Below, one piece after another: positions 53,734 through 63,314 of a stretch of 64,000 bases of DNA. Where the stretch lies: assembly GCF_009937955.1 (NCBI RefSeq), contig NZ_AP018439.1, forward strand, positions 6,448,001 to 6,512,000, written 5' to 3'. The notes beneath the pieces were generated by a model. It did not search any database and was not told the DNA's origin. It saw nothing but the letters and a program-made list of their open reading frames with translations. The translations under genes were made by a program, and so were the position numbers. How positions within the stretch are numbered: the first letter of the stretch is position 1; each line of letters begins with the position of its first letter. Origin of the DNA: Undibacterium sp. KW1. Its GTDB lineage: Bacteria > Pseudomonadota > Gammaproteobacteria > Burkholderiales > Burkholderiaceae_D.

Positions 53734-55137
53734 TCATCCTCCAAAAAACTCCGCATGTATCGCCTGCAAAGCCAGCTTCCTGTCCTCCTGCTGTACCAGC
53801 ATATACGCCGCCACCTCGCTGGCACCTGCAGCCGCGAGGCAGACATGCACGCCTGCCGCAATCGCTGCCGACAGGGCACGGCTGGCGATTGCGCCACCTA
53901 CATCTGATGCCTCCAGCACACCGTCACCAACCACTGCGACAATAGCCACATCCGCGTTGCGTGACACTTCCACCACACCGGCCAGGTGATGTTCCACCAG
54001 TGCAGCGTAAGCCGCATCCAGATGGTCGCGTGATACCAGTATATTGATGGCTGTCTGCGCCGTAAGCACGCTCTTGATATTGATGCCATTGGCATCCAGC
54101 GTATTGGTCACCTGCGCCAGGATGCCAGGTTTGAATCCCACGCCAGGGCCGTGTAATTTCAGTATTGCCACGTCTTCTGTCGATGTCACACTCTTCACCA
54201 CATCACGTGTCACCTTGCGTTGTGCATTGATGATGGTATACGGCAAGAGACCACGCTTGGGACGGGTGATGTTCAAGATACGGATAGGAATATTCTGGTC
54301 GAACAAAGGTTCTACCGTGCGCGGATGCAAGATCTTGGCGCCGAAGTAAGACAGCTCTGCTGCTTCCAGATAATTCAATTGCGTAATCGTATGCGGTGCA
54401 CTCACCGTGCCAGGGTCGGCGCTGAGGAAACCATCCACGTCCTTCCATACATCCAGTGATTCTGCACCTATGCAGCAGGCGATGGATGCTGCTGAGTAAT
54501 CTGAGCCGCCGCGGCCAAACAGGGTCGCCTTGCCATCACGATCTACTCCATAAAAGCCCGGCACGACGATGACTTCATTGCCTTGCAAGGCTTTCGAGAC
54601 AGTCGGGGCGCTCGCATCAAAATCACAGGCGGCATTGCCAAATACGCCATCGGTGACCAGACCTATGTCTTCTGGCAAGGCTTCGCGTGCGCGTATGCCA
54701 TGGCTGAGCAAGACTTCGGTCAGCAACAGGCTGGACAGACGTTCACCATAGCTGAGGATGGCATCATTGACAAAGGTGGGCACATCACCTATGCAGTGTA
54801 TGCCGGTCAGATAACGGTCGAGCTGATCAAGGCGTACTGACAGGGCTTTTTCTATACGTGCGCGGTTGGTGGCATCACTGATATTGGCTTCCAGTATCTG
54901 CTTTTTCAGGACACGCAGGTTTTGTGTGTAATCCCGGCTTTCGGCCAGGGCAGCTGCGGTGCCCGCGCCTTCTCTTGCGGCTTGCACACAGGCGATGAGG
55001 GCATTGGTAATGCCATAAAAGGCAGATACCACCAGCACCAGTGGCTGTTGATAAGTTTGCACGACATTGACAACGCGGTTGATATCTTCAGGCTGGCGCA
55101 GATTGGAGCCACCAAATTTAACGACAATTTTTTTCAT
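53734..55137 (-). CDS. lysC: Aspartate kinase
   Basis: A 467-residue aspartokinase, which phosphorylates aspartate in the first step towards lysine, threonine and methionine. The N-terminal kinase motif is VVKFGGSN, with LFGRGGSDYSAASIA later; the C-terminal third holds two ACT domains (AILKLHGPGVGFKPGILAQV and ADVAIVAVVGDGVLEA) for feedback control. It is longer than the usual betaproteobacterial Ask of about 400 residues and looks like the other, LysC/ThrA-related subtype, so it may be a second copy. No lysine riboswitch is seen upstream. It stands alone. Confidence 0.9.
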   Translation of the reverse strand: MKKIVVKFGGSNLRQPEDINRVVNVVQTYQQPLVLVVSAFYGITNALIACVQAAREGAGTAAALAESRDYTQNLRVLKKQILEANISDATNRARIEKALSVRLDQLDRYLTGIHCIGDVPTFVNDAILSYGERLSSLLLTEVLLSHGIRAREALPEDIGLVTDGVFGNAACDFDASAPTVSKALQGNEVIVVPGFYGVDRDGKATLFGRGGSDYSAASIACCIGAESLDVWKDVDGFLSADPGTVSAPHTITQLNYLEAAELSYFGAKILHPRTVEPLFDQNIPIRILNITRPKRGLLPYTIINAQRKVTRDVVKSVTSTEDVAILKLHGPGVGFKPGILAQVTNTLDANGINIKSVLTAQTAINILVSRDHLDAAYAALVEHHLAGVVEVSRNADVAIVAVVGDGVLEASDVGGAIASRALSAAIAAGVHVCLAAAGASEVAAYMLVQQEDRKLALQAIHAEFFGG

Positions 55138-55365
55138 TGCAATTTCCAGGACAGGGATAGCGTGTTGATCACAGACATCCCGCAGACAGGATGCGAAATG
55201 AAGTATATCGAAACGACAAGGGTAATGCAGTGAGCCGGGCAGGTCAACGCGGCCACCATCTACGGCGAAAAAACAGGAGGCGAAACACTGCTGTATTCCC
55301 CCATTTGATCTGGCGCATTGTCTTTATAGTTGTAGCATCGCCCGTATTATGACCTATGCCTCATC

Positions 55366-56847
55366 ATGAAAAAATGCCAAGCCCCGGATCACCCCCATTG
55401 CACGCATTGGGTGGCAGAGGGCGAGGCCGTCTGTGCTGCAGGTCATTCCCAGGCAGCCAGCCCCCGCAGACAGGAGTTATTGCATGCCTCTGCTGGCAAG
55501 CTGATGCAAAAGCGTGTAGCGGTGGCACCCGGTAATCTGCATCTGCATTTCAGCGGTTATGACCCGCGTGCCGCTGGTGGCCGTCAAACCATAAGGCTGG
55601 AGTTGCGTGGCATGTTGCCACCAGATATCAGCATCATCGAAGTGCAATTGCGCTCGGAACTGATAGCCGCTGGTGCTACAAAGCAACGCCTGCTGCGCAC
55701 TGCATCTGGACTATGGCAACCCTTGTTGCTCAGCTTTTCTTCCAGAAACAAAGAACATGGGCAATACCCGCTTGAAATCAGCCTGTCGCATGAACAGGTA
55801 TCGAAGGCCAGGCGTACATGGCTATGTACCAGCGTCATCTTTGTGCCGCGGGCAGACGCATCGCTGACAGAGATACACAGTGTGTTTTTAACCGCACAAA
55901 AGAATATACGGGTCGTAGCGGAAGATGGTGGAATTGCCACGCTCAGCGGATTGGGCCAGTCGAACGGTTATGCGCAAGGCAATATGAATATTGAAATCAG
56001 TGCCACGGATGCCTCTATAGCCAAACTGGACATGCGTCCACCGTCAGGCAAATATGAAATCGCCATGGGCACTATTGCCTGGGATGAAGAACTCATGGAA
56101 ATCACTGGCGAACCTGAAGCCCCGTTGGCAATAGCCACTTCTGCCAGGCCAGAGAAAGTGCCGCCAGCCAGGCCAGCAACAAACACGTCAAAAACAACTG
56201 CAACACGATGGGCCGGCCTCACGGGACAACAGACCCGGCCTCACAGCAATATGCGGCTCTTTGCCCTGGATGAGTATGTGCTTGGCCGAATGGAGCAACA
56301 TCCACAGGCTGACATTCTGCTCAGTCACCGCACCAGTAGCGCAGCAGAAAATGTCAGACTGACACGCCGCATCAGCGCCCGCCATGCCCTCATCCGCTGG
56401 AAGGGCGTGCGAGCAGAAATCACCGATGTCTCGCGCTATGGCACTTTGCTCGATGGCATGGTCATGGAAAAAGACCTGCCCTATGCTTTAAGTGCAGGCA
56501 TGCAGATAGAGTTCTGCGCCAGCGTCAGAGGCATAGTCCGGCTACAGGTCATGGCGATACTGCCGCATGCCATGATCATTGCCGAGATAGATGCAGGGGC
56601 AGGAAGCGATTTGTTATACCTGATCAAACCAGAAACCCGCCCCCAGGCCGCCGCACAAAGTCCGCCAGCAGGCTTGCCACTGGTATTTCATTTTCAGGGT
56701 GGGTTCTGGCACCGGGACATAGCGACATTGCAAGAAAACAGCCTGGATGCACACACTGATTTGAAGGCAATTCCTCAGTTGGCATCAGTAGGTCGGTATG
56801 CAAGTGTGCCTTATGCAGGCGTACAGGACTATGGGACAAGATACTGA
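55366..56847 (+). CDS. FHA domain protein with N-terminal zinc-finger-like motif
   Basis: A 493-residue protein. The first 30 residues have Cys/His spacing like a zinc finger (KKCQAPDHPHCTHWVAEGE, then CAAGH). A beta-rich region follows (LHFSGYDPRAAGG). Residues about 300-390 form a forkhead-associated domain (YVLGRMEQ, SARHALIRWKG, VSRYGTLLDGM), which binds phosphothreonine. There is no membrane segment. Two genes downstream lies a Ser/Thr kinase on the same strand, a natural supplier of phosphothreonine, so the three genes probably form a signalling cluster. Confidence 0.83.
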   Translation: MKKCQAPDHPHCTHWVAEGEAVCAAGHSQAASPRRQELLHASAGKLMQKRVAVAPGNLHLHFSGYDPRAAGGRQTIRLELRGMLPPDISIIEVQLRSELIAAGATKQRLLRTASGLWQPLLLSFSSRNKEHGQYPLEISLSHEQVSKARRTWLCTSVIFVPRADASLTEIHSVFLTAQKNIRVVAEDGGIATLSGLGQSNGYAQGNMNIEISATDASIAKLDMRPPSGKYEIAMGTIAWDEELMEITGEPEAPLAIATSARPEKVPPARPATNTSKTTATRWAGLTGQQTRPHSNMRLFALDEYVLGRMEQHPQADILLSHRTSSAAENVRLTRRISARHALIRWKGVRAEITDVSRYGTLLDGMVMEKDLPYALSAGMQIEFCASVRGIVRLQVMAILPHAMIIAEIDAGAGSDLLYLIKPETRPQAAAQSPPAGLPLVFHFQGGFWHRDIATLQENSLDAHTDLKAIPQLASVGRYASVPYAGVQDYGTRY

Positions 56848-57060
56848 TTGCCCGCAAATAAGACATTTCTTAACATTCTTCAGCATTCCTCTGTGCCCCT
56901 GCCCAATGTGTTGAAAGGTCTTGTCTTTTCCATACAAATCACGATCTGGCCCTAAAACCCCCTTCTGTTCCCGTCTTTCAAATCTACCCCCGGTGCTACC
57001 ATTTTTGCTCAGGTGCAGTTCCCTCGTCCCCGCACCGCGCCGCGATAGAAGGAGTTCCCC

Positions 57061-59316
57061 ATGTTCAGCATCTTTGCCAGTTCCAAGCTCAAATGCCCTC
57101 AGTGCGACCATAACAATATACAAGATGCAATTTATTGTACGCATTGTGGCCTGATGCTGAGCAGCCCTCGCCATGAGACGATATTGCGCCACAATCGCTG
57201 GCTGCCAAAAGAGAACGAGGTCGCCATGTATTTTGGCGTGCGTCCACTCAACAGCATTACCAAACAGGATTTGCATATCCCGGTCAGCGCCCGCGCGTAT
57301 ATATTGCAAGAAGGACGTTTCGTTGAATTGCAGGCCGGTGACTATATAGGGCAAGACATCAGCAGCCAGCTCATGGGTTTGCAGACCGACAGAGCGGCAG
57401 AAATCTTGCTGACGCGCCTGAATCCCTTTGCCCTGCTGTTCAGTTTTGAAGACCTGCATACGGCAGAATTTCTGGCTATCGCAGCCAAATTTGTCATCAG
57501 CGTCAAGATTGCCGACGTGCCTGCATTTGCCAAACACTTCATGGCTGCGCCAGGCATCATCACCTGCCAGCAATTGCAACAATTGCTGGAACCCATGGTG
57601 CGTCAGATTGCGCTTGAATTCCTGGGCGCACAATCCTTAAGGGACTTGCAAGACAATGTCCACCTGCGCCAGCAACTCGATGAGCGTTTGCTCTCGACAC
57701 TGAATTTGTCGATTGCGGAATATGGTTTCGTCGCGACCCAGGCCGTGACCCGCGAAGTGCGGCATGACAAGCTGACAGATGACAGGGAAAAAATCAGTGA
57801 AAGAATAAGCAGCATGCATCTGATTATCGATGGTCAGCGCGCCAAGCTGGAACAAAGCAAACTTATCGATGCACTCTATACCAATAGTGAATGGCAAAAG
57901 ATCGCCAGACAGGAAGAGCAAATCCGCCTGCGTTACCGCCATGAAGAAATGCGCCAGCAGTTTGGCAAAGACCTGGGCTGGCTCTACATGCAAGGCCATG
58001 CAGAGGATGCAAAAAAACGCCTGAGCCGTGCCAAGTTGCGCCAGGATGAAAATGAAAGACTGCAAACCATACGCGCGCGTGAGCTGGAATTGTATGGCCG
58101 CATTGCCGATGCCACCACCCGCAAACATGCGCTGGAACGCGGTGCCGCAGAGACCATCAAAGAACTGGAACACGGTCTCAAGCAGAAATCCGAACATCGC
58201 CAGAACGAAGCAGACCAGTGGCTGCATATACGCACCATGGCACGTATCAAGATGCGTTCAGAATCAGAAATCACCCAGCTTCAGGGTAAGGAAGCTGCGC
58301 AACTGATGCAGCAAAAAATCCAGCATCAGTTAAAAAAATTCCAGCTCGAACACGAGTTTGCGCAAGCCAACCTGATCGCTGACCAGGAACAGCAAAAAGT
58401 CCAGACAGAATTATTGCGCCACAGGCAAAACCAGTTGGCACGCCGTGAGCAGGAACTGGAAGAGGAAGAACAAAAAAGCCGCCTGATACTGATCAGCATA
58501 GAAGCAGAAGCCAAGGCCAGGGAGTTCCAACGCATACAGGCATGGGAAGAAGAATTGCAACAGCAGCGCACACGTGCGTTGCAACGTGAAGACAGCATCA
58601 GCGATGTGGATACTGCATTCAAACTCAGCCAGGTGCAGGAAAAGATCAATGGCATCAAACGCAACGACAGCCAGGCCGATGCCATGGCCCAGCATGAAAA
58701 GCTGCTGACGACGTTGAAAGCCCATGCCCTGTTTGAACAACAAACGCAGCAGCAACAACATCAGGCCAGGCTGGCCGAGGTGGAAATAGAAACCCTGCGC
58801 CAGCAACTCAGGCAGCAAGAAGATGAACGTCGCTGGAAAAAAGAACTGCAACAGGCAGAAGCCGAGCGGGCTGACAAATTCGCCAGACTCAGCCTGGAAC
58901 GCGAACAGCGCCAGGCTGAACAGGCGCATGATGCCCTGCTGGCCCGCATTGCCATAGAGCGCATGAACGCCATCGCCAACTTTAGCGAAACCGGCAAGAT
59001 CGCCACTGCCGATCCAGCCAATGCGATTGCACTGGCCGAGATCGTCAAGGTTCAGGCACAAGCCAGCCTGACGGCTGAACAAATCCTCGCCATGCAGGCT
59101 GGCAGCTCAGAACATGCTGCCAATGCCATGAGTGCCCTGGTCAGTGCGCAGCAAGGCATGAGTTGGGAGCAGGCCGTCAAGATGTTGCAAGAGCGCATAC
59201 AGGACGAACGCGGGCAAAGAGAAGCTGAACAGCAAAGGCGTCATGAGATAGACCTGAGCATGGCGCAAAACCTGGGCAGCCGTGTAGCGCAGTCGGGCCA
59301 GGCAGGTAGAAAATAG
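57061..59316 (+). CDS. Zinc-ribbon and long coiled-coil protein, SPFH-like N-domain
   Basis: A 751-residue protein. A zinc ribbon is at the N-terminus (CPQCDHNNIQDAIYCTHCG; Cys12, 15, 26, 29). Residues about 45-240 resemble an SPFH/band-7 domain (ARAYILQEGRFVELQAGDYI, RQIALEFLGAQSLRDL, LNLSIAEYGFVATQAVTREV). From about 245 to 640 it is a long Glu/Gln/Arg-rich coiled coil. The C-terminus has AMSALVSAQQGMSWEQAVKM. It has no signal or membrane helix. It starts with AAGGAGTTCCCC before the ATG and lies between the FHA and kinase genes. Function unknown; a scaffold is plausible. Confidence 0.82.
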   Translation: MFSIFASSKLKCPQCDHNNIQDAIYCTHCGLMLSSPRHETILRHNRWLPKENEVAMYFGVRPLNSITKQDLHIPVSARAYILQEGRFVELQAGDYIGQDISSQLMGLQTDRAAEILLTRLNPFALLFSFEDLHTAEFLAIAAKFVISVKIADVPAFAKHFMAAPGIITCQQLQQLLEPMVRQIALEFLGAQSLRDLQDNVHLRQQLDERLLSTLNLSIAEYGFVATQAVTREVRHDKLTDDREKISERISSMHLIIDGQRAKLEQSKLIDALYTNSEWQKIARQEEQIRLRYRHEEMRQQFGKDLGWLYMQGHAEDAKKRLSRAKLRQDENERLQTIRARELELYGRIADATTRKHALERGAAETIKELEHGLKQKSEHRQNEADQWLHIRTMARIKMRSESEITQLQGKEAAQLMQQKIQHQLKKFQLEHEFAQANLIADQEQQKVQTELLRHRQNQLARREQELEEEEQKSRLILISIEAEAKAREFQRIQAWEEELQQQRTRALQREDSISDVDTAFKLSQVQEKINGIKRNDSQADAMAQHEKLLTTLKAHALFEQQTQQQQHQARLAEVEIETLRQQLRQQEDERRWKKELQQAEAERADKFARLSLEREQRQAEQAHDALLARIAIERMNAIANFSETGKIATADPANAIALAEIVKVQAQASLTAEQILAMQAGSSEHAANAMSALVSAQQGMSWEQAVKMLQERIQDERGQREAEQQRRHEIDLSMAQNLGSRVAQSGQAGRK

Positions 59317-59408
59317 GTAATTAAAGAATGTAGTCGAGTACAGCAAAAATTGATCTTAAGCCCTATACCCCTAGCCCTATACCCATTTGAAGAACCCAGC
59401 CCCTGACA

Positions 59409-60842
59409 ATGCAAACGCCACTACAAAAAATCCGTGAATTGCGCGCATTGCTGGATGAAGGTCTGCTCACAGAAGACGAATTCACGCAACGCAAAGACGC
59501 TATTCTCGATAATGAGCTTGCCCCTGCTATTTCCAGGCAGACCAGCAAAGCCGCGCAAGAAGCGGCACAGGGCACTGACCTGGGTTTTCTGGCGGGGCAA
59601 GAAGTGGGTGGTGTTTCCAAACGCTACAGGCTGGAAAAACTCCTGGGGCAAGGCGGCATGGGCCAGGTGTGGCAAGCCAGCGACCTGGCAACCCAGGCTG
59701 AGCTTGGGCATAGCGAGACGGTTGCGCTCAAGATCTTGCCGCCACAACTTACCCAGAGTGCCCTGCATGCACGCCTCCTGGTGGAAGAAGCCTCGCTGGT
59801 GCGCAGGCTCGCGCATGAGCATATCGTCAGGGTCTATGACTGGGCCCGCGACCCGGCCACCAACAGCTATTTCATCATCATGGAATATCTGGACGGGCAC
59901 GATCTGGAAAACTATCTCATCAAGCATACCCGCTGCACCCTCAAGCAAGTGCTGGACATGCTCAGCCCTGTGGCCGATGCACTCGATTATGCCTGGGGCA
60001 AACACAAACTCGTGCACCGTGATCTGAAACCGAGTAACCTCTTGCTGACAACAGCAGGTGACATCAAACTGCTTGATTTTGGCATCTCGGCACGTTTGCG
60101 CAGCCATACCCAGGCAGGCTTGATTTCAACCAGCATGACCCCTTCGCGTTCTCCCTATGCGGGTACCGCAGGTTACCGCGCGCCGGAAGCTGGCAGCCAT
60201 CAGCACAGTCCCGGTCTGGATGTGTATGCCGTTGCTGTCATGATTTACCAGATGCTGGAAGCGGCCATGCCCTTTGGCGAATATCGCCACCCTCAGCAGC
60301 AACCGATACAACCAGCTGCACTGAACGCCGCCCAATGGCAAGTCTTGCAAAGTGGTTTTGCCATCCAGCCAGACCAGCGCCCTGCCAGTGTGCGTGCGTT
60401 ATTGCAAACTCTGCAGGCTGCAGCCAGGCCGCTTGGCAACGCAGCACAAAGCAAGGCAGCCAGTCATGGCAAACAGCCAGAAATAAAAGAATCCCCAATA
60501 GAGGCAGCAGCCCGCCAGCGCGCCGAACAAAGACGGCAACGTAAGGAACTGGAAAAACAAAGACGCGAACAAGCCAGCGCTGCCCTGCGTGCACTCATTG
60601 CCAGACAAAATCGTCTGCATGCCATAGAAGATGCCCAGCGTCGTCAGAAAGACGAACAACAGCGCCTGCACAAAGAACAGCAAGAACAAAAACGCCTGCA
60701 GGAAGAGGCGATGACTGCGGTTACACATAGCGGTGCACCAGGGGATGTCACCATTACATGGGAAGAAGCACAGCGCTATCTTGCCGCCATCAGCCGCAAC
60801 ACAGGATCAGAGAACGGGCAAGTTCCTGGCATGACAGCGTGA
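59409..60842 (+). CDS. Serine/threonine protein kinase with N-terminal SHOCT-like motif
   Basis: A 477-residue Hanks-type kinase. Residues 3-36 form a SHOCT-like short helix pair (KIRELRALLDEGLLTEDEFT). The kinase domain spans about 73-345: glycine loop LLGQGGMGQVW, Lys108 in VALKILPP, catalytic HRDLKPSN (Asp205), LLDFGIS (Asp223) and GTAGYRAPE, all intact. A basic coiled-coil tail (RAEQRRQRKELEKQRREQ) and a helical end follow. It has no membrane helix, unlike PknB types, so it is cytosolic. It follows the coiled-coil gene by 92 bases and likely phosphorylates partners read by the FHA protein. Confidence 0.92.
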   Translation: MQTPLQKIRELRALLDEGLLTEDEFTQRKDAILDNELAPAISRQTSKAAQEAAQGTDLGFLAGQEVGGVSKRYRLEKLLGQGGMGQVWQASDLATQAELGHSETVALKILPPQLTQSALHARLLVEEASLVRRLAHEHIVRVYDWARDPATNSYFIIMEYLDGHDLENYLIKHTRCTLKQVLDMLSPVADALDYAWGKHKLVHRDLKPSNLLLTTAGDIKLLDFGISARLRSHTQAGLISTSMTPSRSPYAGTAGYRAPEAGSHQHSPGLDVYAVAVMIYQMLEAAMPFGEYRHPQQQPIQPAALNAAQWQVLQSGFAIQPDQRPASVRALLQTLQAAARPLGNAAQSKAASHGKQPEIKESPIEAAARQRAEQRRQRKELEKQRREQASAALRALIARQNRLHAIEDAQRRQKDEQQRLHKEQQEQKRLQEEAMTAVTHSGAPGDVTITWEEAQRYLAAISRNTGSENGQVPGMTA

Positions 60843-60848
60843 ATGCAA

Positions 60849-60880
60849 AAGGCCCGTCCCATTTTAAGGCGACAGGCCTT
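60849..60880 (-). terminator. Probable terminator of the alpha/beta hydrolase gene
   Basis: A 10-bp stem (60849-60858 with 60871-60880, one G-U) followed on the minus strand by TTTTGC. It lies between convergent genes and may serve both. Confidence 0.6.
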
Positions 60881-60897
60881 GATCTCAATTCAACAGC

Positions 60898-61665
60898 TTA
60901 GTTCCTGACCGCAGCCAGAATCGCTTCTGCAACCGCTTTAGGCTGGGACAACATCGGCACATGGCTGGTTGGTAGCGTGGTTGTCACGGCATTGATCTTT
61001 TTCGCAAACGCCGCTTGCAAGCCCGGATCTATCATGCGGTCCTTGCTGGCGACGATGTAATAATTTGGTTTGTTTTTCCATGCAGCGAATGTCACCGGTT
61101 CGCCAAACACCTTGGCTGGCAACAGGCCTTGGGTAGTGGCCAGCACCGCCGTTTTTTCTTTTGGCACATCTTGCGCAAAGTTGGTCGCAAATGATTCCGG
61201 TGACAATTCCAGATTACCGTTCGCATCAGGTTTCAGGGTCGCGATACCTGGCGGTACAGGGTAATCTTTACCCAGGCCGCCCAGTGCCTCACCTTCAGAT
61301 GGTGCAAAGGCGGCCACATACACCAGCGCCTTGATTTTGTCGCTGACACCCGCCTGTGTGATCACCGCGCCACCCCATGAGTGGCCTACCAATACTACCT
61401 TGCCAGTCTGTGCATCAACTACACGCTGTACCGCAGCTACATCATCTGCCAGAGAAGACAAGGGGTTTTGCACGGCGACGACTTTCACCCCTTTGGCTTG
61501 CAGGTAAGGCGTGACCTGGTTCCAGCTTGAGCCATCGGCGAAAGCGCCATGGACCAGAACTACCGTGGTGTCATTGCCAGAGGCAGCCAATGCATGGCCT
61601 GGCAAGGCAGCAGCAGAGGCAAGGGCGACAGACAAGATCAATGCAGTTTTACTTATGTTTTTCAT
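60898..61665 (-). CDS. Alpha/beta hydrolase, exported
   Basis: A 255-residue hydrolase with a signal peptide (LILSVALASAAALPGHALAA). The fold signatures are VVLVHGAFADGSSWNQV (oxyanion loop), the nucleophile elbow VVLVGHSWGGAVI with Ser, and a late TSHVPMLSQP carrying the catalytic His. It resembles the EstC/salicylate-esterase-like group. Its promoter region contains three copies of a TTAGCGCGCTAA-like palindrome, and an OhrR-type regulator gene lies upstream, so it is probably induced by an oxidant or small molecule. Confidence 0.88.
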   Translation of the reverse strand: MKNISKTALILSVALASAAALPGHALAASGNDTTVVLVHGAFADGSSWNQVTPYLQAKGVKVVAVQNPLSSLADDVAAVQRVVDAQTGKVVLVGHSWGGAVITQAGVSDKIKALVYVAAFAPSEGEALGGLGKDYPVPPGIATLKPDANGNLELSPESFATNFAQDVPKEKTAVLATTQGLLPAKVFGEPVTFAAWKNKPNYYIVASKDRMIDPGLQAAFAKKINAVTTTLPTSHVPMLSQPKAVAEAILAAVRN

Positions 61666-61704
61666 GATGAGCTTTCAAAGAAAATTTAAAAACAGATAAA
61701 TTGG

Positions 61705-61791
61705 TTAGCGCGCTAAGTATTTAAATGGCATTTCCTGTCTTTTGCGCTTTGCCATGTGCTGAATAATAGCGCGCTAATAATTAGTGCGCAA
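61705..61791. promoter_or_regulatory. Cluster of MarR-type operators
   Basis: A perfect TTAGCGCGCTAA at 61705-61716, TAGCGCGCTA at 61767-61776 and a weaker TTAGTGCGCAA at 61781-61791, between the MarR gene end and the hydrolase start. They are the likely binding sites of the neighbouring regulator. Confidence 0.75.
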
Positions 61792-61829
61792 GTTAAATTT
61801 GAATATTTTTATTGCTGCTTGTTTTCAAT

Positions 61830-62264
61830 TTAACTGTCGAGGTGGCTACTCAGCTTGTTCAGGCCTGCCATGAGTTGCTGGAAATCAGACAGCTGCAAGT
61901 CGCAGGCAGCGGCAATTTTCTGACTGATACGTACTCCGGCTGTGCGCAGTTTATTGCCTTCGTCCGTCAGCGTCAGAACCCGATTACGCTCGTCTTTTGG
62001 GTCGCGGTTACGCAGCAGATAACCTTCTGCTTCCAGCCGCTTGACCACAGGCGTGATAGAACCAGAGTCCTGTCCCAGGCGGTTAGCCAGATCGCGTATC
62101 CCCAGGCCTTCTTCTTCCCACAACACCACCATGACCAGGTATTGCGGATAAGTCAGATTCAACTCGGCCAGCAGCGGCTTGTACAACTGCGTCATCTTCA
62201 AGGACGTGGAGTACAGGTTGAAACACAGATGGTCTGCGAGCAGGGGTGGTTTGCGGGTAGTCAT
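61830..62264 (-). CDS. MarR family regulator, OhrR type
   Basis: A 144-residue winged-helix regulator. The pattern HLCFNLYSTSLKMTQLYKPL with Cys14 followed by LNLTYPQYLVMVVLWEEEGL matches OhrR, which senses organic peroxides through that cysteine. The DNA-binding part is IRDLANRLGQDSGSITPVVK with the wing RDPKDERNRVLTLT. No ohr gene is next to it; instead the downstream gene is an exported hydrolase with matching operators between them. Confidence 0.9.
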   Translation of the reverse strand: MTTRKPPLLADHLCFNLYSTSLKMTQLYKPLLAELNLTYPQYLVMVVLWEEEGLGIRDLANRLGQDSGSITPVVKRLEAEGYLLRNRDPKDERNRVLTLTDEGNKLRTAGVRISQKIAAACDLQLSDFQQLMAGLNKLSSHLDS

Positions 62265-62347
62265 TTGGTAAAAGCTTCTTTGGAGGAGCTTAGCGTAACG
62301 TAATTTGGGGTAGTGAGCAAATGTGAGTGGCGTTGGCCCGGCCCAAC

Positions 62348-63148
62348 CTACGACGAAGGCCCACCTAGGTTATTTTTTATCCCGCCCACCAACTCCCGCA
62401 TCTGCACATGCAATTCATCTTCCCACTCCACTTTCAACTGCTGCTTGGCCCGCAGATAGTGATCAGTGAACACTTCGAGATACATTTCCAGCGCCTGTGC
62501 AGCCGCAGTCTCGCCCGCCAGCCCCAGGCACAGAGCCGCGACTTCAGACGTACACAAATGATCGTCCCGCCGGGAACGGCGCAAGCGATAGCGTGACAAC
62601 TGTTCCGGCAACAGGCTCAACACCGGGAACTGCGCCAGGTAAGGACTTTTCTTGAATATCTTGCGTGCCTCTGGCCAGGTCGCATCCAGCAAAATGAACA
62701 GCGGGCGCTTGTGACTATTCTGCTCTGCATCTACAGATGGCAACTCCATAATCACCCGCTCTGGAGCCACAAATTCACCGGGAAATACTACATACGGCTG
62801 CCATTGCGGGTCCGCCAGCACGGTCAGTAAAGCCGGATCGACTTCGGTACGCGCCCAGCCAAAAGCCATGGTATCGGGCACCACGTCGGCAATCAGCCAG
62901 CCGGTGTTGCTGGGTTTTAACGTCTCATGTTCAGCCATCAGCAGGCATACTCCGGCGCGGGTAGGCACGATGGGGCGCAACTCACACATGCAATGACTGA
63001 GTATCAGCCTGCAAGCACCGCAACGCTCGCCCTTGGGCCCGCCACGTGCCAGAAACGGCCTGGTACTGCGTTCCAGACGGGCAGAACGCAAGCGCGACAC
63101 AGCATGTGGTGAAGAAATGAGCTTCATAGGTGAATCAGGATTGGTCAT
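62348..63148 (-). CDS. tapT: DTW domain protein, tRNA-uridine aminocarboxypropyltransferase
   Basis: A 266-residue member of the DTW (TapT/YfiP) family, which adds the 3-amino-3-carboxypropyl group of SAM to uridine in tRNA. A zinc-type cysteine set is at residues 43-55 (CGACRLILSHCMC), the core has VCLLMAEHETLKPSNTG, and the signature is present as LLDATWPEARKI, with Ala in place of the first motif Thr-like spacing. RYRLRRSRRDDHLCTSEVAA is also typical. Length is slightly longer than the family because of an N-terminal extension. It stands alone between the MarR gene and a DUF3297 gene. Confidence 0.87.
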   Translation of the reverse strand: MTNPDSPMKLISSPHAVSRLRSARLERSTRPFLARGGPKGERCGACRLILSHCMCELRPIVPTRAGVCLLMAEHETLKPSNTGWLIADVVPDTMAFGWARTEVDPALLTVLADPQWQPYVVFPGEFVAPERVIMELPSVDAEQNSHKRPLFILLDATWPEARKIFKKSPYLAQFPVLSLLPEQLSRYRLRRSRRDDHLCTSEVAALCLGLAGETAAAQALEMYLEVFTDHYLRAKQQLKVEWEDELHVQMRELVGGIKNNLGGPSS

Positions 63149-63267
63149 GCAGGCAACAAAGACAGTATGCCCGTTCAGACCGCAAACAGGCAGGCAATAT
63201 TATCGGGGAAATTGGCGTCCTGCTGATACATCCAGACGCCCAGACGGCCAGTTCTGGCCTGAAGAAG

Positions 63268-63293
63268 CGGGTACTGCAAAAAAACAGTACCCG
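63268..63293. terminator. Hairpin with A/T loop, probable terminator
   Basis: A perfect 9-bp stem CGGGTACTG/CAGTACCCG (63268-63276 with 63285-63293) with a loop mainly of A residues, 22 bases after the DUF3297 stop on the minus strand. The following T content is poor, so its termination strength is doubtful. Confidence 0.5.
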
Positions 63294-63314
63294 GCTGCAA
63301 CCAAGTAATAGCAA

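Noticed and set aside
55138..55365. Possible lysine riboswitch before the aspartate kinase gene
   Set aside because: I looked for the conserved junction and long helices and found none in the about 230 bases upstream of the start codon.
57637..59082. Long minus-strand frames rich in Leu, Phe and Cys
   Set aside because: They are opposite the Gln/Glu-rich coiled-coil gene; antisense of such codons gives Leu/Phe-rich noise.
62320..62365. Partial copy of the GTAGGTTGGGC-type palindrome
   Set aside because: Only fragments (GGCCCAACCTACG) are visible without paired arms, so it is not called as a repeat.
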